Positions 32,287 through 40,987 of a stretch of DNA of 64,000 nucleotides are shown here, piece after piece. The notes beneath the pieces are model-generated. The model was not told where the DNA came from and did no database searches. It worked only from the letters and a program-made list of their open reading frames with translations. The first letter of the stretch is position 1. Every line of letters starts with the position of its first letter. Source of the DNA: Cupriavidus numazuensis (GTDB taxonomy: Bacteria > Pseudomonadota > Gammaproteobacteria > Burkholderiales > Burkholderiaceae); assembly GCF_905397435.1 (NCBI RefSeq), contig NZ_CAJPVI010000026.1, positions 59,621 to 123,620 of the forward strand, given 5' to 3'. Position numbers and translations under genes: made by a program.

Positions 32287-33423
32287 TCAGGCGGCCCGCA
32301 CCAGCGCCTCCGGCTGCATGCTGATGCCCATCTCGCGCAACGTCTCGCCGATCGCCGAGACGACATTGCGCATCTCGTTGTCGTCGATCGCGCCGATGCA
32401 ACCGACGCGGAACGTCTCCACCTGGGTCAGCTTGCCCGGGTACAGGATGTAGCCGCGGGAGCGCACTTTTTCGTAGAACGTCCTGAAGTCATAGCGGGCG
32501 TCGGCGGGCGCGTGGAACGTCACGATGATCGGCGCCTGCACATCGGGCGACAGGAACGGACGGAAACCCAGCGCCGCCATGCCTTGCACCAGCGTTTCAT
32601 AGTTGCGGCGGTAGCGCTCGCCGCGCACCGGCTGGCCGCCTTCCTCCAGGAACTGGTCCAGCGCCGTGCGGAAGGCCGCCACCACATGCGTGGGCGGCGT
32701 GAAGCGCCACTGCGTGGTCTTCTGCATGTAGGTGTACTGGTCGTACAGGTCCAGCGCCAGCGAGTGGCTGTTGCCCTGGCTGCCTTCCAGCACGGTCTTC
32801 TTCACCAGCACGAAACCCATGCCCGGCACGCCCTCGATGCACTTGCCGGTCGCCGCGACCAGCGCGTCGAACGGCATCGTGCGCGCATCGATCTCGATCG
32901 CGCCGAACGAGCTCATGGCATCGACGATCAGCCCTTTGCCCAGGCGCGCGCACAGCGCGGCAATTTCGGGCAGCGGATTGAGCACGCCGGCGCCGGTCTC
33001 GCAATGGACCTGTGCCACATGCGTGATCGAGGGGTCTTTTCTGAGCGCCGCTTCGATCGCGGCCGCCGTGGCAGGCTGATCCTCGGGAATCGGCAGTTCC
33101 ACGTGGGCGCGGCCCAGCACCTTGCAGATCTTCAGGATGCGCTGGCAGTAGGCCCCGTTCTGCGGCACCAGGACCTTGCCGTCGCGCGGCACCACGTTCG
33201 CAATGGCCGCTTCGACGGAGAAGGTGCCGCTGCCCTGCATCGGCACGCAGACGTGCGTGCCTTCGCCATGGACGATGCGCACCAGGTCCTCGCACAGGCT
33301 GCCCGTGATGGCATTGAAGGCGGCGTCCCACGATCCCCAGTCGCGCAGCATCGCCTGCTTGGTGGCCAGCGATGTGGTGAGAGGGCCGGGGGTAAGGAGG
33401 ATCGGGTCGTTGCCGCGGATCAT
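32287..33423 (-). CDS. phnW: 2-aminoethylphosphonate--pyruvate transaminase
   Basis: A 378-residue class V aminotransferase. I chose ATG 33423 after CAGGAGC; the upstream open frame is AT-rich promoter DNA. The sequence begins NDPILLTPGPLTTSLATKQAML, with HCETGAGVLNPL, the PLP-contact Asp in VDAMSSFGAIEID and the Schiff-base Lys in ATGKCIEGVPG. It transfers the amino group of 2-aminoethylphosphonate to pyruvate, giving phosphonoacetaldehyde and alanine. It is divergent from phnR-phnA-phnY, which encode the regulator and the next two steps. The product must go to PhnY because no PhnX hydrolase is present here. Confidence 0.95.
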   Translation of the reverse strand: MIRGNDPILLTPGPLTTSLATKQAMLRDWGSWDAAFNAITGSLCEDLVRIVHGEGTHVCVPMQGSGTFSVEAAIANVVPRDGKVLVPQNGAYCQRILKICKVLGRAHVELPIPEDQPATAAAIEAALRKDPSITHVAQVHCETGAGVLNPLPEIAALCARLGKGLIVDAMSSFGAIEIDARTMPFDALVAATGKCIEGVPGMGFVLVKKTVLEGSQGNSHSLALDLYDQYTYMQKTTQWRFTPPTHVVAAFRTALDQFLEEGGQPVRGERYRRNYETLVQGMAALGFRPFLSPDVQAPIIVTFHAPADARYDFRTFYEKVRSRGYILYPGKLTQVETFRVGCIGAIDDNEMRNVVSAIGETLREMGISMQPEALVRAA

Positions 33424-33646
33424 GTTCGGGCTCCTGGTGTTGGGAGGAGGTGGTCGGATCAGTGCCTGGCCGACGATGCCACAGGGTTTCGCTGAGGCTC
33501 CTTCGTCGGTCGGCTTTGTGGCATTGTAGTTGGCATTTTGTGTCAATGTGGTGAATATTTTACGCTGTGATAAAGTTGATTATAGTTCATATATTTATCG
33601 TAAGGTATTGAATTTGCGTGAACTTATGGAAGTTTGCCTGCTAGGC

Positions 33647-33670
33647 ATCGCCAAAGATTTTGTTGGCGAT
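33647..33670. promoter_or_regulatory. Perfect 8-bp dyad, candidate PhnR operator
   Basis: ATCGCCAA and TTGGCGAT flank an 8-nt AT-rich centre. It ends 12 bp before the -35 hexamer of the phnR promoter, in a region shared by both divergent units. The adjacent GntR-family PhnR is the obvious candidate ligand; no other copy was noticed in the window. Confidence 0.5.
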
Positions 33671-33682
33671 ACTTGATGATTG

Positions 33683-33711
33683 TTGACAATAGACAAATCC
33701 CTTGATGTAAT
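33683..33711 (+). promoter_or_regulatory. Sigma-70-type promoter of phnR-phnA-phnY
   Basis: TTGACA at 33683-33688 and TGTAAT at 33706-33711 are separated by exactly 17 bp, giving 11 of 12 consensus matches. The phnR ATG is 51 bp downstream of the -10. It is the best sigma-70 hexamer pair that I noticed in the window. Confidence 0.65.
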
Positions 33712-33761
33712 CGCAGCCATCAAACCTGCCGTGGCGCGAGCGCGCCGAACCCGGAGCCTTC

Positions 33762-34460
33762 ATGTCCATCCAAGCCCCGCTTGCGAGCGAAATCTCGATC
33801 CTGCAGAGCCAGTCGCTGACCACGCTGGTTCAGCGCGAACTGGAGACGCGGATCATGTCCGGCGGCCTTGTCCCGGGCGCCAAGCTCAATGAGATCGAGG
33901 TAGCGGGGCAGCTCAATGTGTCGCGCGGCCCGGTGCGCGAGGCGTTCCGGGCACTGGAACAGGCCGGCCTGCTGCGCATGGAGAAGAACCGGGGCGTATT
34001 CGTGCGCGCCATCTCGCTGCAGGAAGCCGACGAGATCTATGAACTGCGCGCGGTGCTGGACGAGCACGTGGGCCGGGCGCTGGCCGCTCGCGCTACGCCC
34101 GAGGGCGTGCGCGAACTGCGCGCCTTTGTCGAAGGACTGGCGCAGGCCAGCGCCGACCGCGACGTGGACGCGTACACGCGCCTGAACCTGCGCTTCCATG
34201 ACCGCATGGTCGAGCTGACCGGCAACGGCAAGCTCGTCGACACCTACCGCCGACTCGTCAAGGAACTGGCGCTGTTCCGCCGCGAGGCACTGTCCGGCAA
34301 CAGCGCTGCCATGCCCGATTCGACACGCGAGCACCGCGAGATCGTCTCCGCCATCGCCGCGCGCGATGCCGATCTGGCCGGACGCCTGATGCGCGAGCAC
34401 GTCGAGCGCGGCCGTGCCCGGCTGCATGCGGCCGTGGCCCCCGCGCAGGCAAACGCCTGA
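33762..34460 (+). CDS. phnR: GntR-family (FCD) phosphonate-utilisation regulator
   Basis: A 232-residue regulator. The winged helix (about 20-85: SGGLVPGAKLNEIEVAGQLNVSRGPVREAFRALEQAGLLRMEKNRGVFV) is followed by an FCD domain (ADEIYELRAVLDEHVGRALA; LNLRFHDRMVELTGN). It matches the regulator found with phnW/phnA/phnY in Burkholderiaceae. It probably senses 2-aminoethylphosphonate or a pathway intermediate and controls both divergent units. The next gene starts 71 bp later, with a 7-bp GC-rich hairpin (34469-34491) between them that might tune read-through. Confidence 0.9.
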   Translation: MSIQAPLASEISILQSQSLTTLVQRELETRIMSGGLVPGAKLNEIEVAGQLNVSRGPVREAFRALEQAGLLRMEKNRGVFVRAISLQEADEIYELRAVLDEHVGRALAARATPEGVRELRAFVEGLAQASADRDVDAYTRLNLRFHDRMVELTGNGKLVDTYRRLVKELALFRREALSGNSAAMPDSTREHREIVSAIAARDADLAGRLMREHVERGRARLHAAVAPAQANA

Positions 34461-34468
34461 TTACGCCC

Positions 34469-34491
34469 GCCGGGGCAGTACATTCCCCGGC
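34469..34491. repeat. GC-rich hairpin between phnR and phnA
   Basis: GCCGGGG and CCCCGGC form a perfect 7-bp stem around a 9-nt loop. It lies 8 bp after the phnR stop and lacks a T-tract. It is more likely an mRNA-stabilising or attenuating hairpin than a full terminator. Confidence 0.4.
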
Positions 34492-34531
34492 GCCATGGAA
34501 ACCGAACCCAAGTCCCGCACTAATCGTCGTA

Positions 34532-35800
34532 ATGCCTGATAGCCAAGCCTTGCCCCGCACCGTCACCGTCAACCAGCGTACCTACCAGTGGATGCAGCAG
34601 CCCATCGTCGTGGTCTGCGTCGACGGTTGCGAGTACGACTATCTCGAAGCCGCGGCTGCCAGCGGCAGTGCGCCGTACCTGAAGCGCGTGCTGGCCGAAG
34701 GCTCGGCCTTCCACGGCAAGTGCGTGGTGCCGACCTTCACCAACCCGAACAACCTGTCGATCGTGTGCGGCGCGCCGCCGGCCGTGCATGGCATCTGCGG
34801 CAACTACTTCTTCGACCGCACCGCCAACGGCGGCAAGGGCGAGGAAGTCATGATGAACGACCCGAAGTACCTGCGCGCCGGCACCATCCTGGCCGCGTTT
34901 GCCGATGCCGGCGCCAGCGTCGCGGTGGTCACCGCCAAGGACAAGCTGCGCCGCCTGCTGGGCCACGGCATGCGCGGTATCTGCTTCTCGTCGGAGAAGG
35001 CCGACCAGGCCACCGTCGAGGAAAACGGTATCGACAGCGTGCTCGAACTGGTCGGCATGCCGGTGCCGGAGGTCTACAGCGCCGAGCTGTCGGAATTCGT
35101 CTTTGCGGCCGGCGTGCGCCTGATGGAAACGCGCCGCCCGGACCTGATGTACCTGTCTACGACCGATTACATCCAGCACAAGTTTGCGCCCGGCTCGGAC
35201 GGCGCCAACGCGTTCTACGCGATGATGGACAAGTACCTCGCGCGCCTCGAAGCGCTGGGCTGCGTGGTGGCGCTGACGGCCGACCACGGCATGAACGCCA
35301 AGCATGACGACGAGACCAAGGCGCCCAATGTCATCTACCTGCAGGACCAGCTCGACGCGTGGCTCGGCCGCGGCGTGGAAGCGGGCGGTGCGCGCGTGAT
35401 CCTGCCGATCACCGATCCATACGTGGTGCACCACGGCGCGCTCGGTTCGTACGCGACGATCTACCTGCCCGAGGACGTGGACGCAGCCTCTACCCGCGCA
35501 CAGCTCGCCGCGCTGCCCGGCGTGGAAGGCGTCATGGACAACGCCGAAGCGTGCGCACGTTTTGAATTGCCGACCGACCGCGTGGGCGATCTCGTCGTGG
35601 TCAGCGACAAGCATGTGGTGCTCGGCACGAGCCGCGCGCGCCACGACCTGTCCGGTCTCGATGCGCCGCTGCGCTCGCATGGCGGCGTGTCCGAGCAGAC
35701 CGTGCCGCTGGTGTTCAACCGCACCACCGCCGGTATCCCCGGCAAGGCCGTCCTGCGCAATTTCGATATTTTCGATGTGGCGCTGAACCATCTGCACTGA
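34532..35800 (+). CDS. phnA: Phosphonoacetate hydrolase
   Basis: A 422-residue enzyme of the alkaline phosphatase/nucleotide pyrophosphatase superfamily. Recognisable metal and nucleophile motifs are VCVDGCEYDY (Asp31), the nucleophile Thr in VPTFTNPNN (Thr68 or Thr70), STTDYIQHKFAPG (Asp212, His216), TADHGMNAKHDD, and a C-terminal His in LRSHGGVSEQ. It cleaves the C-P bond of phosphonoacetate to acetate and phosphate using two zinc ions. It should not be confused with the unrelated small PhnA of E. coli. It follows phnR and precedes phnY, completing the hydrolytic route. Confidence 0.95.
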   Translation: MPDSQALPRTVTVNQRTYQWMQQPIVVVCVDGCEYDYLEAAAASGSAPYLKRVLAEGSAFHGKCVVPTFTNPNNLSIVCGAPPAVHGICGNYFFDRTANGGKGEEVMMNDPKYLRAGTILAAFADAGASVAVVTAKDKLRRLLGHGMRGICFSSEKADQATVEENGIDSVLELVGMPVPEVYSAELSEFVFAAGVRLMETRRPDLMYLSTTDYIQHKFAPGSDGANAFYAMMDKYLARLEALGCVVALTADHGMNAKHDDETKAPNVIYLQDQLDAWLGRGVEAGGARVILPITDPYVVHHGALGSYATIYLPEDVDAASTRAQLAALPGVEGVMDNAEACARFELPTDRVGDLVVVSDKHVVLGTSRARHDLSGLDAPLRSHGGVSEQTVPLVFNRTTAGIPGKAVLRNFDIFDVALNHLH

Positions 35801-35836
35801 GCCGCCCATCCTTTGAACGCAATCCGGAGACCGACC

Positions 35837-37300
35837 ATGAATGCCCCCCAGTTTCCCGACAAGGCTGTCAGCCCCCAGTTCCGCGCCGAAGCGTTGCGCA
35901 TCGATGGCCATAAGGTCGTGCGCGAGCGCGTGATCGAAGTGCGCAACCCGTATGACGGTACGCTCGTCGGCACCGTGCCCAAGGCCACGGTGGAAGACGT
36001 GCGCCGCGCCTATGAGGTGGCGCACGGCTATCGCTCGACGCTGACCCGCTATGAGCGTGCAGCCATCCTCAACCGTGCCGCCGCGCTGCTGCGCGAGCGC
36101 ACGGAAGAAGCATCGGACCTGATCACGCTGGAATCGGGCCTGTCGAAGAAGGACTCGATCTATGAAATCGGCCGCGTGGCCGATGTGCTCGGGTTTGCCG
36201 CCACCGAGACGCTGCGCGACGACGGGCAGATGTTCTCGTGCGATCTCACGCCACACGGCAAGCGCCGCCGCGTGATGACGCAGCGCGAGCCGCTGCTGGG
36301 CGCCATCTGCGCCATCACGCCGTTCAACCACCCGATGAACCAGGTCGCGCACAAGATCGCGCCCTCCATTGCGACCAACAACCGCATGGTGCTCAAGCCG
36401 TCGGAGAAGGTGCCGCTGTCGGCGTACTACCTGGCCGACCTGCTCTATGAAGCCGGCCTGCCGCCGCAGATGCTGCAGGTCATCACGGGCGATCCGCGCG
36501 AGATCGCCGACGAGCTCATCACGCATCCGCTGGTCGACCTGATCACGTTCACGGGCGGCGTGGCCATTGGCAAGTACATCGCGAACAAAGCCGGCTACAA
36601 GCGCGTGATCCTGGAGCTGGGCGGCAACGATCCGCTGATCGTGCTCGACGATGCCGACCTGGACCGCGCCTCCGACCTGGCCGTGCAGGGCTCCTACAAG
36701 AACTCCGGCCAGCGCTGCACAGCGGTCAAGCGCATGCTTGTGCACGAGGCGGTTGCCGCGCGTTTCACCGAACTCGTGGTCGAGAAGACCCGTGCGTGGC
36801 GCTATGGCGACCCGATGGACCGCAGCGTCGACATGGGCACCGTGATCGACACGCAGGCCGCCGAGCTGTTCGAGGCCCGCGTGAACGAAGCCGTGGCGCA
36901 GGGCGCGCGGCTGCTGATCGGCAATAAGCGCAATGGCGCGAGCTATTCGCCGACCGTGCTCGACCGTGTCGATCCGTCGATGACGGTGGTGCGCGAGGAA
37001 ACCTTCGGCCCGGTGTCGCCGATCATTACGTTCCGGGACGTGGATGATGCCATCCGTATCTCCAACGGCACGGCGTTCGGTCTGTCGTCGGGTGTCTGCA
37101 CCAACCGCATGGACGATTTCACGAAGATTGCCAATTCGCTGCACGTGGGTACCGTCAACCTGTGGGAAGTGCCGGGCTACCGGATCGAGCTGACGCCGTT
37201 CGGCGGCATCAAGGACTCGGGCCTTGGCTACAAGGAAGGCGTGCAGGAAGCGGTCAAGAGCTTCACGAACCTCAAGACGGTCACGCTGCCCTGGGGCTGA
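35837..37300 (+). CDS. phnY: Phosphonoacetaldehyde dehydrogenase
   Basis: A 487-residue NAD-dependent aldehyde dehydrogenase; ATG 35837 follows CCGGAGACC. The family motifs are AITPFNHPMNQVAHKIAPSIATNNRMVLKPSEKVPLSA, FTGGVAIGKYI, LELGGNDPLIVLDDADL (general-base Glu) and SGQRCTAVKRML (catalytic Cys). It converts phosphonoacetaldehyde to phosphonoacetate, the substrate of PhnA. This is the aldehyde dehydrogenase PhnY, not the unrelated oxygenase sometimes given the same symbol. The gene lies 36 bp after phnA. A GC-rich 7-bp hairpin (37314-37333) follows it, without a T-run. Confidence 0.94.
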   Translation: MNAPQFPDKAVSPQFRAEALRIDGHKVVRERVIEVRNPYDGTLVGTVPKATVEDVRRAYEVAHGYRSTLTRYERAAILNRAAALLRERTEEASDLITLESGLSKKDSIYEIGRVADVLGFAATETLRDDGQMFSCDLTPHGKRRRVMTQREPLLGAICAITPFNHPMNQVAHKIAPSIATNNRMVLKPSEKVPLSAYYLADLLYEAGLPPQMLQVITGDPREIADELITHPLVDLITFTGGVAIGKYIANKAGYKRVILELGGNDPLIVLDDADLDRASDLAVQGSYKNSGQRCTAVKRMLVHEAVAARFTELVVEKTRAWRYGDPMDRSVDMGTVIDTQAAELFEARVNEAVAQGARLLIGNKRNGASYSPTVLDRVDPSMTVVREETFGPVSPIITFRDVDDAIRISNGTAFGLSSGVCTNRMDDFTKIANSLHVGTVNLWEVPGYRIELTPFGGIKDSGLGYKEGVQEAVKSFTNLKTVTLPWG

Positions 37301-37377
37301 GCGCGGGGCTGCAAGGCCGCAGTCCGGCGGCCTTCGGCTAGAATCGGCGCACTTGTCCGTCTCTTCCGGAGTCCATT

Positions 37378-38133
37378 GTGCTGGCCGAACAGCGGCAGAA
37401 ACACATCCTCAATCAGCTTGCCGCGACCGGTGCGCTGGCTATCAGCGCGCTGGTCACGGAACTCGGCGTCTCGCGCGAGACCATTCGGCGCGACCTCAAT
37501 GCATTGGCCGAACGCGGCCTGCTGGTGCTTACTCATGGTGGCGCGCTGGCGCCGAATCGCACCGAGCCCGACACGCAGACCCGTGCCGCGATCAACGCCG
37601 AGGGGAAGCGCGCCATCGGCCAGCGTGCGGCGGAACTGGTGCCGGACGGCGCGTCGCTGATCCTCGACTACGGCACCACCACGCACGCTGTGGCGCAGGC
37701 GCTGCAAGGCCATCACAACCTGCTGGTCTATACCAACGACCTGTCGATCGCGTTGCTGCTCGGGCGGCGCAATGGCAATCGCGTGATCGTGCTCGGCGGG
37801 GAGTTGCAGGACAACGAGGATGCCACCCACGGGTGGGACACCATCGAACAGGTCTCGCGCTATCACACCGACTTCGCTTTCGTCGGCATCGGCGGCGTGA
37901 CGCCGCGCGGCGAGATCTGCGATTTTTCGCGTGGTGCGGCGGAGCTGCGCAGCCGCATGCTGCTGGCTGCCGATGTCGCCTGCGTGCTGGCCGACTATAC
38001 GAAGTTCGGCCGCAACACCGGCGTGACCATCCGCCACTTCGAACAGGCCGCGTGGCTGGTCACCGATATGGCGCCCGAGCCGCCGCTGGCCGAAGCGCTG
38101 CGGCAGGCAGGGCCGAAACTGTTGATCGCCTGA
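37378..38133 (+). CDS. DeoR-family transcriptional regulator
   Basis: A 251-residue regulator starting at GTG 37378. The N-terminal helix-turn-helix (residues 1-58: QRQKHILNQLAATGALAISALVTELGVSRETIRRDLNALAERGLL) is followed by a DeoRC sugar-phosphate-binding domain (about 75-235; DYGTTTHAVAQAL, FVGIGGVTPRGEICDF, ADYTKFGRNTG). The family binds phosphorylated metabolites. It lies 77 bp after phnY on the same strand, so it may be co-transcribed with the phosphonate genes, but its target is not evident. The next gene is convergent. Confidence 0.87.
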   Translation: MLAEQRQKHILNQLAATGALAISALVTELGVSRETIRRDLNALAERGLLVLTHGGALAPNRTEPDTQTRAAINAEGKRAIGQRAAELVPDGASLILDYGTTTHAVAQALQGHHNLLVYTNDLSIALLLGRRNGNRVIVLGGELQDNEDATHGWDTIEQVSRYHTDFAFVGIGGVTPRGEICDFSRGAAELRSRMLLAADVACVLADYTKFGRNTGVTIRHFEQAAWLVTDMAPEPPLAEALRQAGPKLLIA

Positions 38134-38156
38134 CCCGCGCGGGCAGGGCCGCGGCG

Positions 38157-39161
38157 CTACTGGTAGTCGAACGTGAATGTCATCGCACCGCTGACCGCGC
38201 CAGGCGTCGCGTGCGGAGCCAGCGCGAAGTATCTCAACGCGTAGGCGTAGGTGGCCGGCGCATTGGCGTCGATATTGCCGACCGGATTGCTTTGTTGCAG
38301 CGGCACGGGGTTGGTGGTGCGCGCATCGGTGAGTTGCACGCCGACTCCGCCAGCGGCGCCGGGCGCGCCTTCATTGCCCGGGCCGAGAACCCCGGCCTGC
38401 GCCGACTTGACGCTCGAGCCGCCGGCGGCATCGAAACTCACGCCAACGCGTGCAGTGCCATTGCAGTTCAGCACGATGGAGAACGGCGTCGCGCCTGCGG
38501 TGGCGCCCGCAGATGCCAGCGTCGAAGCTTTGACCCTCGGTAGTCGTACGGCCGCAGGATACGTGGCATTACAGGCGATCTGGCGTACCTGCAGCATGCC
38601 GCTGAAGCCGATGTAGTTTGATGTTCCGCCAAGTCCGTTCCCGCGATACACACCGAAGCCGAAGCGCGTTTGTGCCGAGTCCAACGTCCCGGCGGCCATC
38701 GGCCCTGTCTTGACGAACTCGGTCGATACGCTGACCGAATATGTCATGTCGGCATTGAGCGCTCCGAGCGAAGCGCTGCGGGTATCACAGCTGTACCCGG
38801 CCGCATTCTGCATGGGCTGGCCGGCGGCGTTGCGCAGGCGGATGCCAAGGCCGGAAATGCCGGTCGAGTACACGCCTGGGATGACTTCCTTGCCGGAACC
38901 GTAGTAGCAGGCGATGATCGCTCCGCCCGGCACCTGGTTGGGCTCGCCATAGTCGCATTTGCCGTTCAGTGTGTAGTGCCTGACCGTGCCTGGGATGGTC
39001 TCGCCAACCGCGAGGCTCGATTCCGCGGCAATCGTATCGATCGTCTGCAGGTAGGGCATTCCGGGTGTTGACGTGCAGGCCGCCCGGGCGTGACAGGGAT
39101 AAAGCAGACTGGCAAGCAGCAGGGCCATCGGGAAAGCGGTGCTTTTCAAGGCGTCGATCAT
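38157..39161 (-). CDS. Orphan fimbrial adhesin/tip-like protein
   Basis: A 334-residue secreted protein with a Sec leader ending near HARAA (about residue 28). The C-terminal half resembles a chaperone-usher pilin domain: a Cys pair (RQIACNA and LNCNGTARVGVSF) and the terminal AMTFTFDYQ, with alternating hydrophobics and a penultimate Tyr that pilus chaperones recognise. The N-terminal half has two more Cys pairs and would be a receptor-binding domain, as in two-domain FimH-like adhesins. No chaperone, usher or major pilin gene is nearby, so it is an orphan here. The family call rests on the C-terminal pattern and general architecture. Confidence 0.72.
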   Translation of the reverse strand: MIDALKSTAFPMALLLASLLYPCHARAACTSTPGMPYLQTIDTIAAESSLAVGETIPGTVRHYTLNGKCDYGEPNQVPGGAIIACYYGSGKEVIPGVYSTGISGLGIRLRNAAGQPMQNAAGYSCDTRSASLGALNADMTYSVSVSTEFVKTGPMAAGTLDSAQTRFGFGVYRGNGLGGTSNYIGFSGMLQVRQIACNATYPAAVRLPRVKASTLASAGATAGATPFSIVLNCNGTARVGVSFDAAGGSSVKSAQAGVLGPGNEGAPGAAGGVGVQLTDARTTNPVPLQQSNPVGNIDANAPATYAYALRYFALAPHATPGAVSGAMTFTFDYQ

Positions 39162-39483
39162 GAGCGTTGTGAGGGCAGGGGAGCGCGGAAGAGCCCGTCA
39201 CTCTAGGCGGCGCCCGCCCCGGCCGACATCGCCGAACCTTGAAATGGCGAGGCTGGCTCCGGTGATTGCTGCAACACCTGTGCGCCAGTCACGGCAGTTT
39301 TGACTGTCGGCAGATCGTCACGAAATGGTAAAGTGCCACCTCGTTGATACATTCAATGCCGAACTTCAATGTATTAACAATTGCGACGGTCGGGGTTCTT
39401 CCACGGATCGCCGCAATTCTCACGGCACGCAGTCGGGCACGCATCCGGCGCGGCCGCCTTTTCCAGCACAGCAGAGACATCCC
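39162..39483. other. Divergent region between the adhesin and gdhA (322 bp)
   Basis: No gene is seen. An A+T-rich patch at 39320-39380 carries the dyad TTGATACATT / AATGTATTAA, with 9 of 10 bases pairing, at 39344-39377. This may be an operator or part of the gdhA promoter. An upstream in-frame ATG at 39325 would extend GdhA through this DNA and is not supported by homology. Confidence 0.5.
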
Positions 39484-40827
39484 GTGAATTCTCCCTCCCT
39501 CGACGCATTCCTTGCCGGCGTCGCCCGGCGCGACCCCGGCCAACCTGAATTTCTGCAGGCCGTGAAGGAAGTCATGATGACGCTCTGGCCGTTTGTCGAG
39601 CGCCACCCGCGCTACGCCGACCAGGCCCTGCTCGAACGCCTGGTCGAGCCCGAGCGCGTGATCCAGTTCCGCGTGGCGTGGACCGACGACCAGAACCGCG
39701 TGCAGGTCAATCGCGCGTTCCGCGTTCAGCACAGCTCGGCTATTGGCCCGTACAAGGGCGGCATGCGCTTCCATCCGACGGTGAACCTGTCGGTGCTCAA
39801 GTTCCTCGGCTTCGAGCAGACCTTCAAGAACGCACTGACCACGCTGCCGATGGGCGGTGGCAAGGGCGGCTCGGACTTCGACCCGAAGGGCAAGTCGGAC
39901 GCTGAAGTGATGCGCTTCTGCCAGGCGCTGGTCACCGAGCTGTACCGCCACCTGGGGCCGGACACCGACATCCCCGCCGGCGACATCGGTGTTGGCGCGC
40001 GCGAGGTCGGCTTCATGGCCGGCATGATGAAGAAGCTGTCGAACCACTCGGCCTGCGTGTTCACCGGCAAGGGCCTGGCGTTCGGCGGTAGCCTGATGCG
40101 TCCGGAAGCCACCGGCTACGGCACCGTGTACTTCGCGCAGGAAATGCTCCATCGCCGCGGCATGGGCTTCGACGGCCTGCGCGTGCTGCTGTCCGGCTCG
40201 GGCAACGTGGCGCAATACGCGGCCGAGAAGGCAATCGAACTGGGCGCCAAGGTACTGACGCTGTCGGACTCCGGCGGCGTGCTGCACTACCCGCAGGGCA
40301 TGACTACCGAGCAGCTGGCCGAAGTGATGGCGTTCAAGAACGAAGAGCGTGGTCGTCTGTCCGACTTTGCCGAACGCCATGGCATGAAGTTCGAGTCCGG
40401 CCGCACCCCGTGGCACGTGCCTGCCGACGTAGCGCTGCCGTGCGCAACGCAGAACGAACTCGACGGCAACGACGCCGAGACCCTGCTTGGCAACGGTGTG
40501 GTCTGCGTGGCCGAAGGCGCCAACATGCCTTCGACGCTCGAAGCCGTGGACCGCTTCGTCGACGCGAAGATCCTCTACGCACCGGGCAAGGCCAGCAACG
40601 CCGGTGGTGTGGCCACGTCGGGGCTGGAAATGTCGCAGAACGCGATGCGCCTGTCCTGGCACCATGCCGAGGTCGATGAGAAGCTGCACGCGATCATGAA
40701 GGACATCCACCAGAACTGCATCCACCACGGGCAGAAGGATGGCGGATACGTCAACTATGTCGAAGGGGCGAATATCGCGGGGTTTGTGAAAGTGGCGGAT
40801 GCGATGTTGGCGCAAGGGGTGATCTAA
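39484..40827 (+). CDS. gdhA: NADP-specific glutamate dehydrogenase
   Basis: A 447-residue enzyme when started at GTG 39484, exactly the usual GdhA length; earlier in-frame starts add sequence with no family match. Key segments are GPYKGGMRFHPTVNLSVLKFLGFEQTFKNALT (substrate-binding Lys), PMGGGKGGSDFDPKGKSD (catalytic Lys region), DTDIPAGDIGVGAREVGFMAG, and the Rossmann motif LSGSGNVAQYAAEKAIELGAKV. It aminates 2-oxoglutarate to glutamate with NADPH and ammonium in the cytoplasm. It stands alone as a transcription unit ahead of the glycine riboswitch. Confidence 0.95.
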   Translation: MNSPSLDAFLAGVARRDPGQPEFLQAVKEVMMTLWPFVERHPRYADQALLERLVEPERVIQFRVAWTDDQNRVQVNRAFRVQHSSAIGPYKGGMRFHPTVNLSVLKFLGFEQTFKNALTTLPMGGGKGGSDFDPKGKSDAEVMRFCQALVTELYRHLGPDTDIPAGDIGVGAREVGFMAGMMKKLSNHSACVFTGKGLAFGGSLMRPEATGYGTVYFAQEMLHRRGMGFDGLRVLLSGSGNVAQYAAEKAIELGAKVLTLSDSGGVLHYPQGMTTEQLAEVMAFKNEERGRLSDFAERHGMKFESGRTPWHVPADVALPCATQNELDGNDAETLLGNGVVCVAEGANMPSTLEAVDRFVDAKILYAPGKASNAGGVATSGLEMSQNAMRLSWHHAEVDEKLHAIMKDIHQNCIHHGQKDGGYVNYVEGANIAGFVKVADAMLAQGVI

Positions 40828-40955
40828 GGGCGGGGCAGGTGGGATGGTCGGTGGTTGCCGATACCCCCGCCTTCGTGGGGATAACCCGACTCACCACACT
40901 TCCCGCCTTCAGGCTATCATCGCCACTTCGACAGGCCCACGGCCTGACGAAAAAG

Positions 40956-40981
40956 CGGTGCCGGACTACCCTCCGGCACCG
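40956..40981. repeat. Perfect 9-bp hairpin just upstream of the glycine riboswitch
   Basis: CGGTGCCGG and CCGGCACCG flank an 8-nt loop. It lies after gdhA and immediately before aptamer 1. With no T-run it is not a clear terminator; it could insulate the riboswitch fold or end gdhA transcription with factor help. Confidence 0.5.
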
Positions 40982-40987
40982 TGCGAC

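Larger units (their letters stand above)
33424..33761. other. Divergent phnW/phnR control region (338 bp, AT-rich)
   Basis: The region is clearly richer in A+T than the surrounding genes, mainly from about 33530 to 33720. It contains no gene. It holds a perfect 8-bp dyad (33647-33670) and a strong sigma-70-like promoter pointing at phnR (33683-33711). A TTGACA-like hexamer on the minus strand near 33540 could serve phnW, but no good -10 is paired with it. Confidence 0.6.

Noticed and set aside
34520..37144. An 874-codon minus-strand open frame over phnA and phnY
   Set aside because: Both plus-strand genes carry full family motifs; the antisense frame has none.
37314..37333. GC-rich hairpin after phnY as a terminator
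   Set aside because: The stem is good (7 bp), but there is no T-tract, and a regulator gene follows shortly on the same strand.
39325..39483. N-terminal extension of GdhA from ATG 39325
   Set aside because: It would add 53 residues unlike any glutamate dehydrogenase; GTG 39484 gives the standard 447-residue length.
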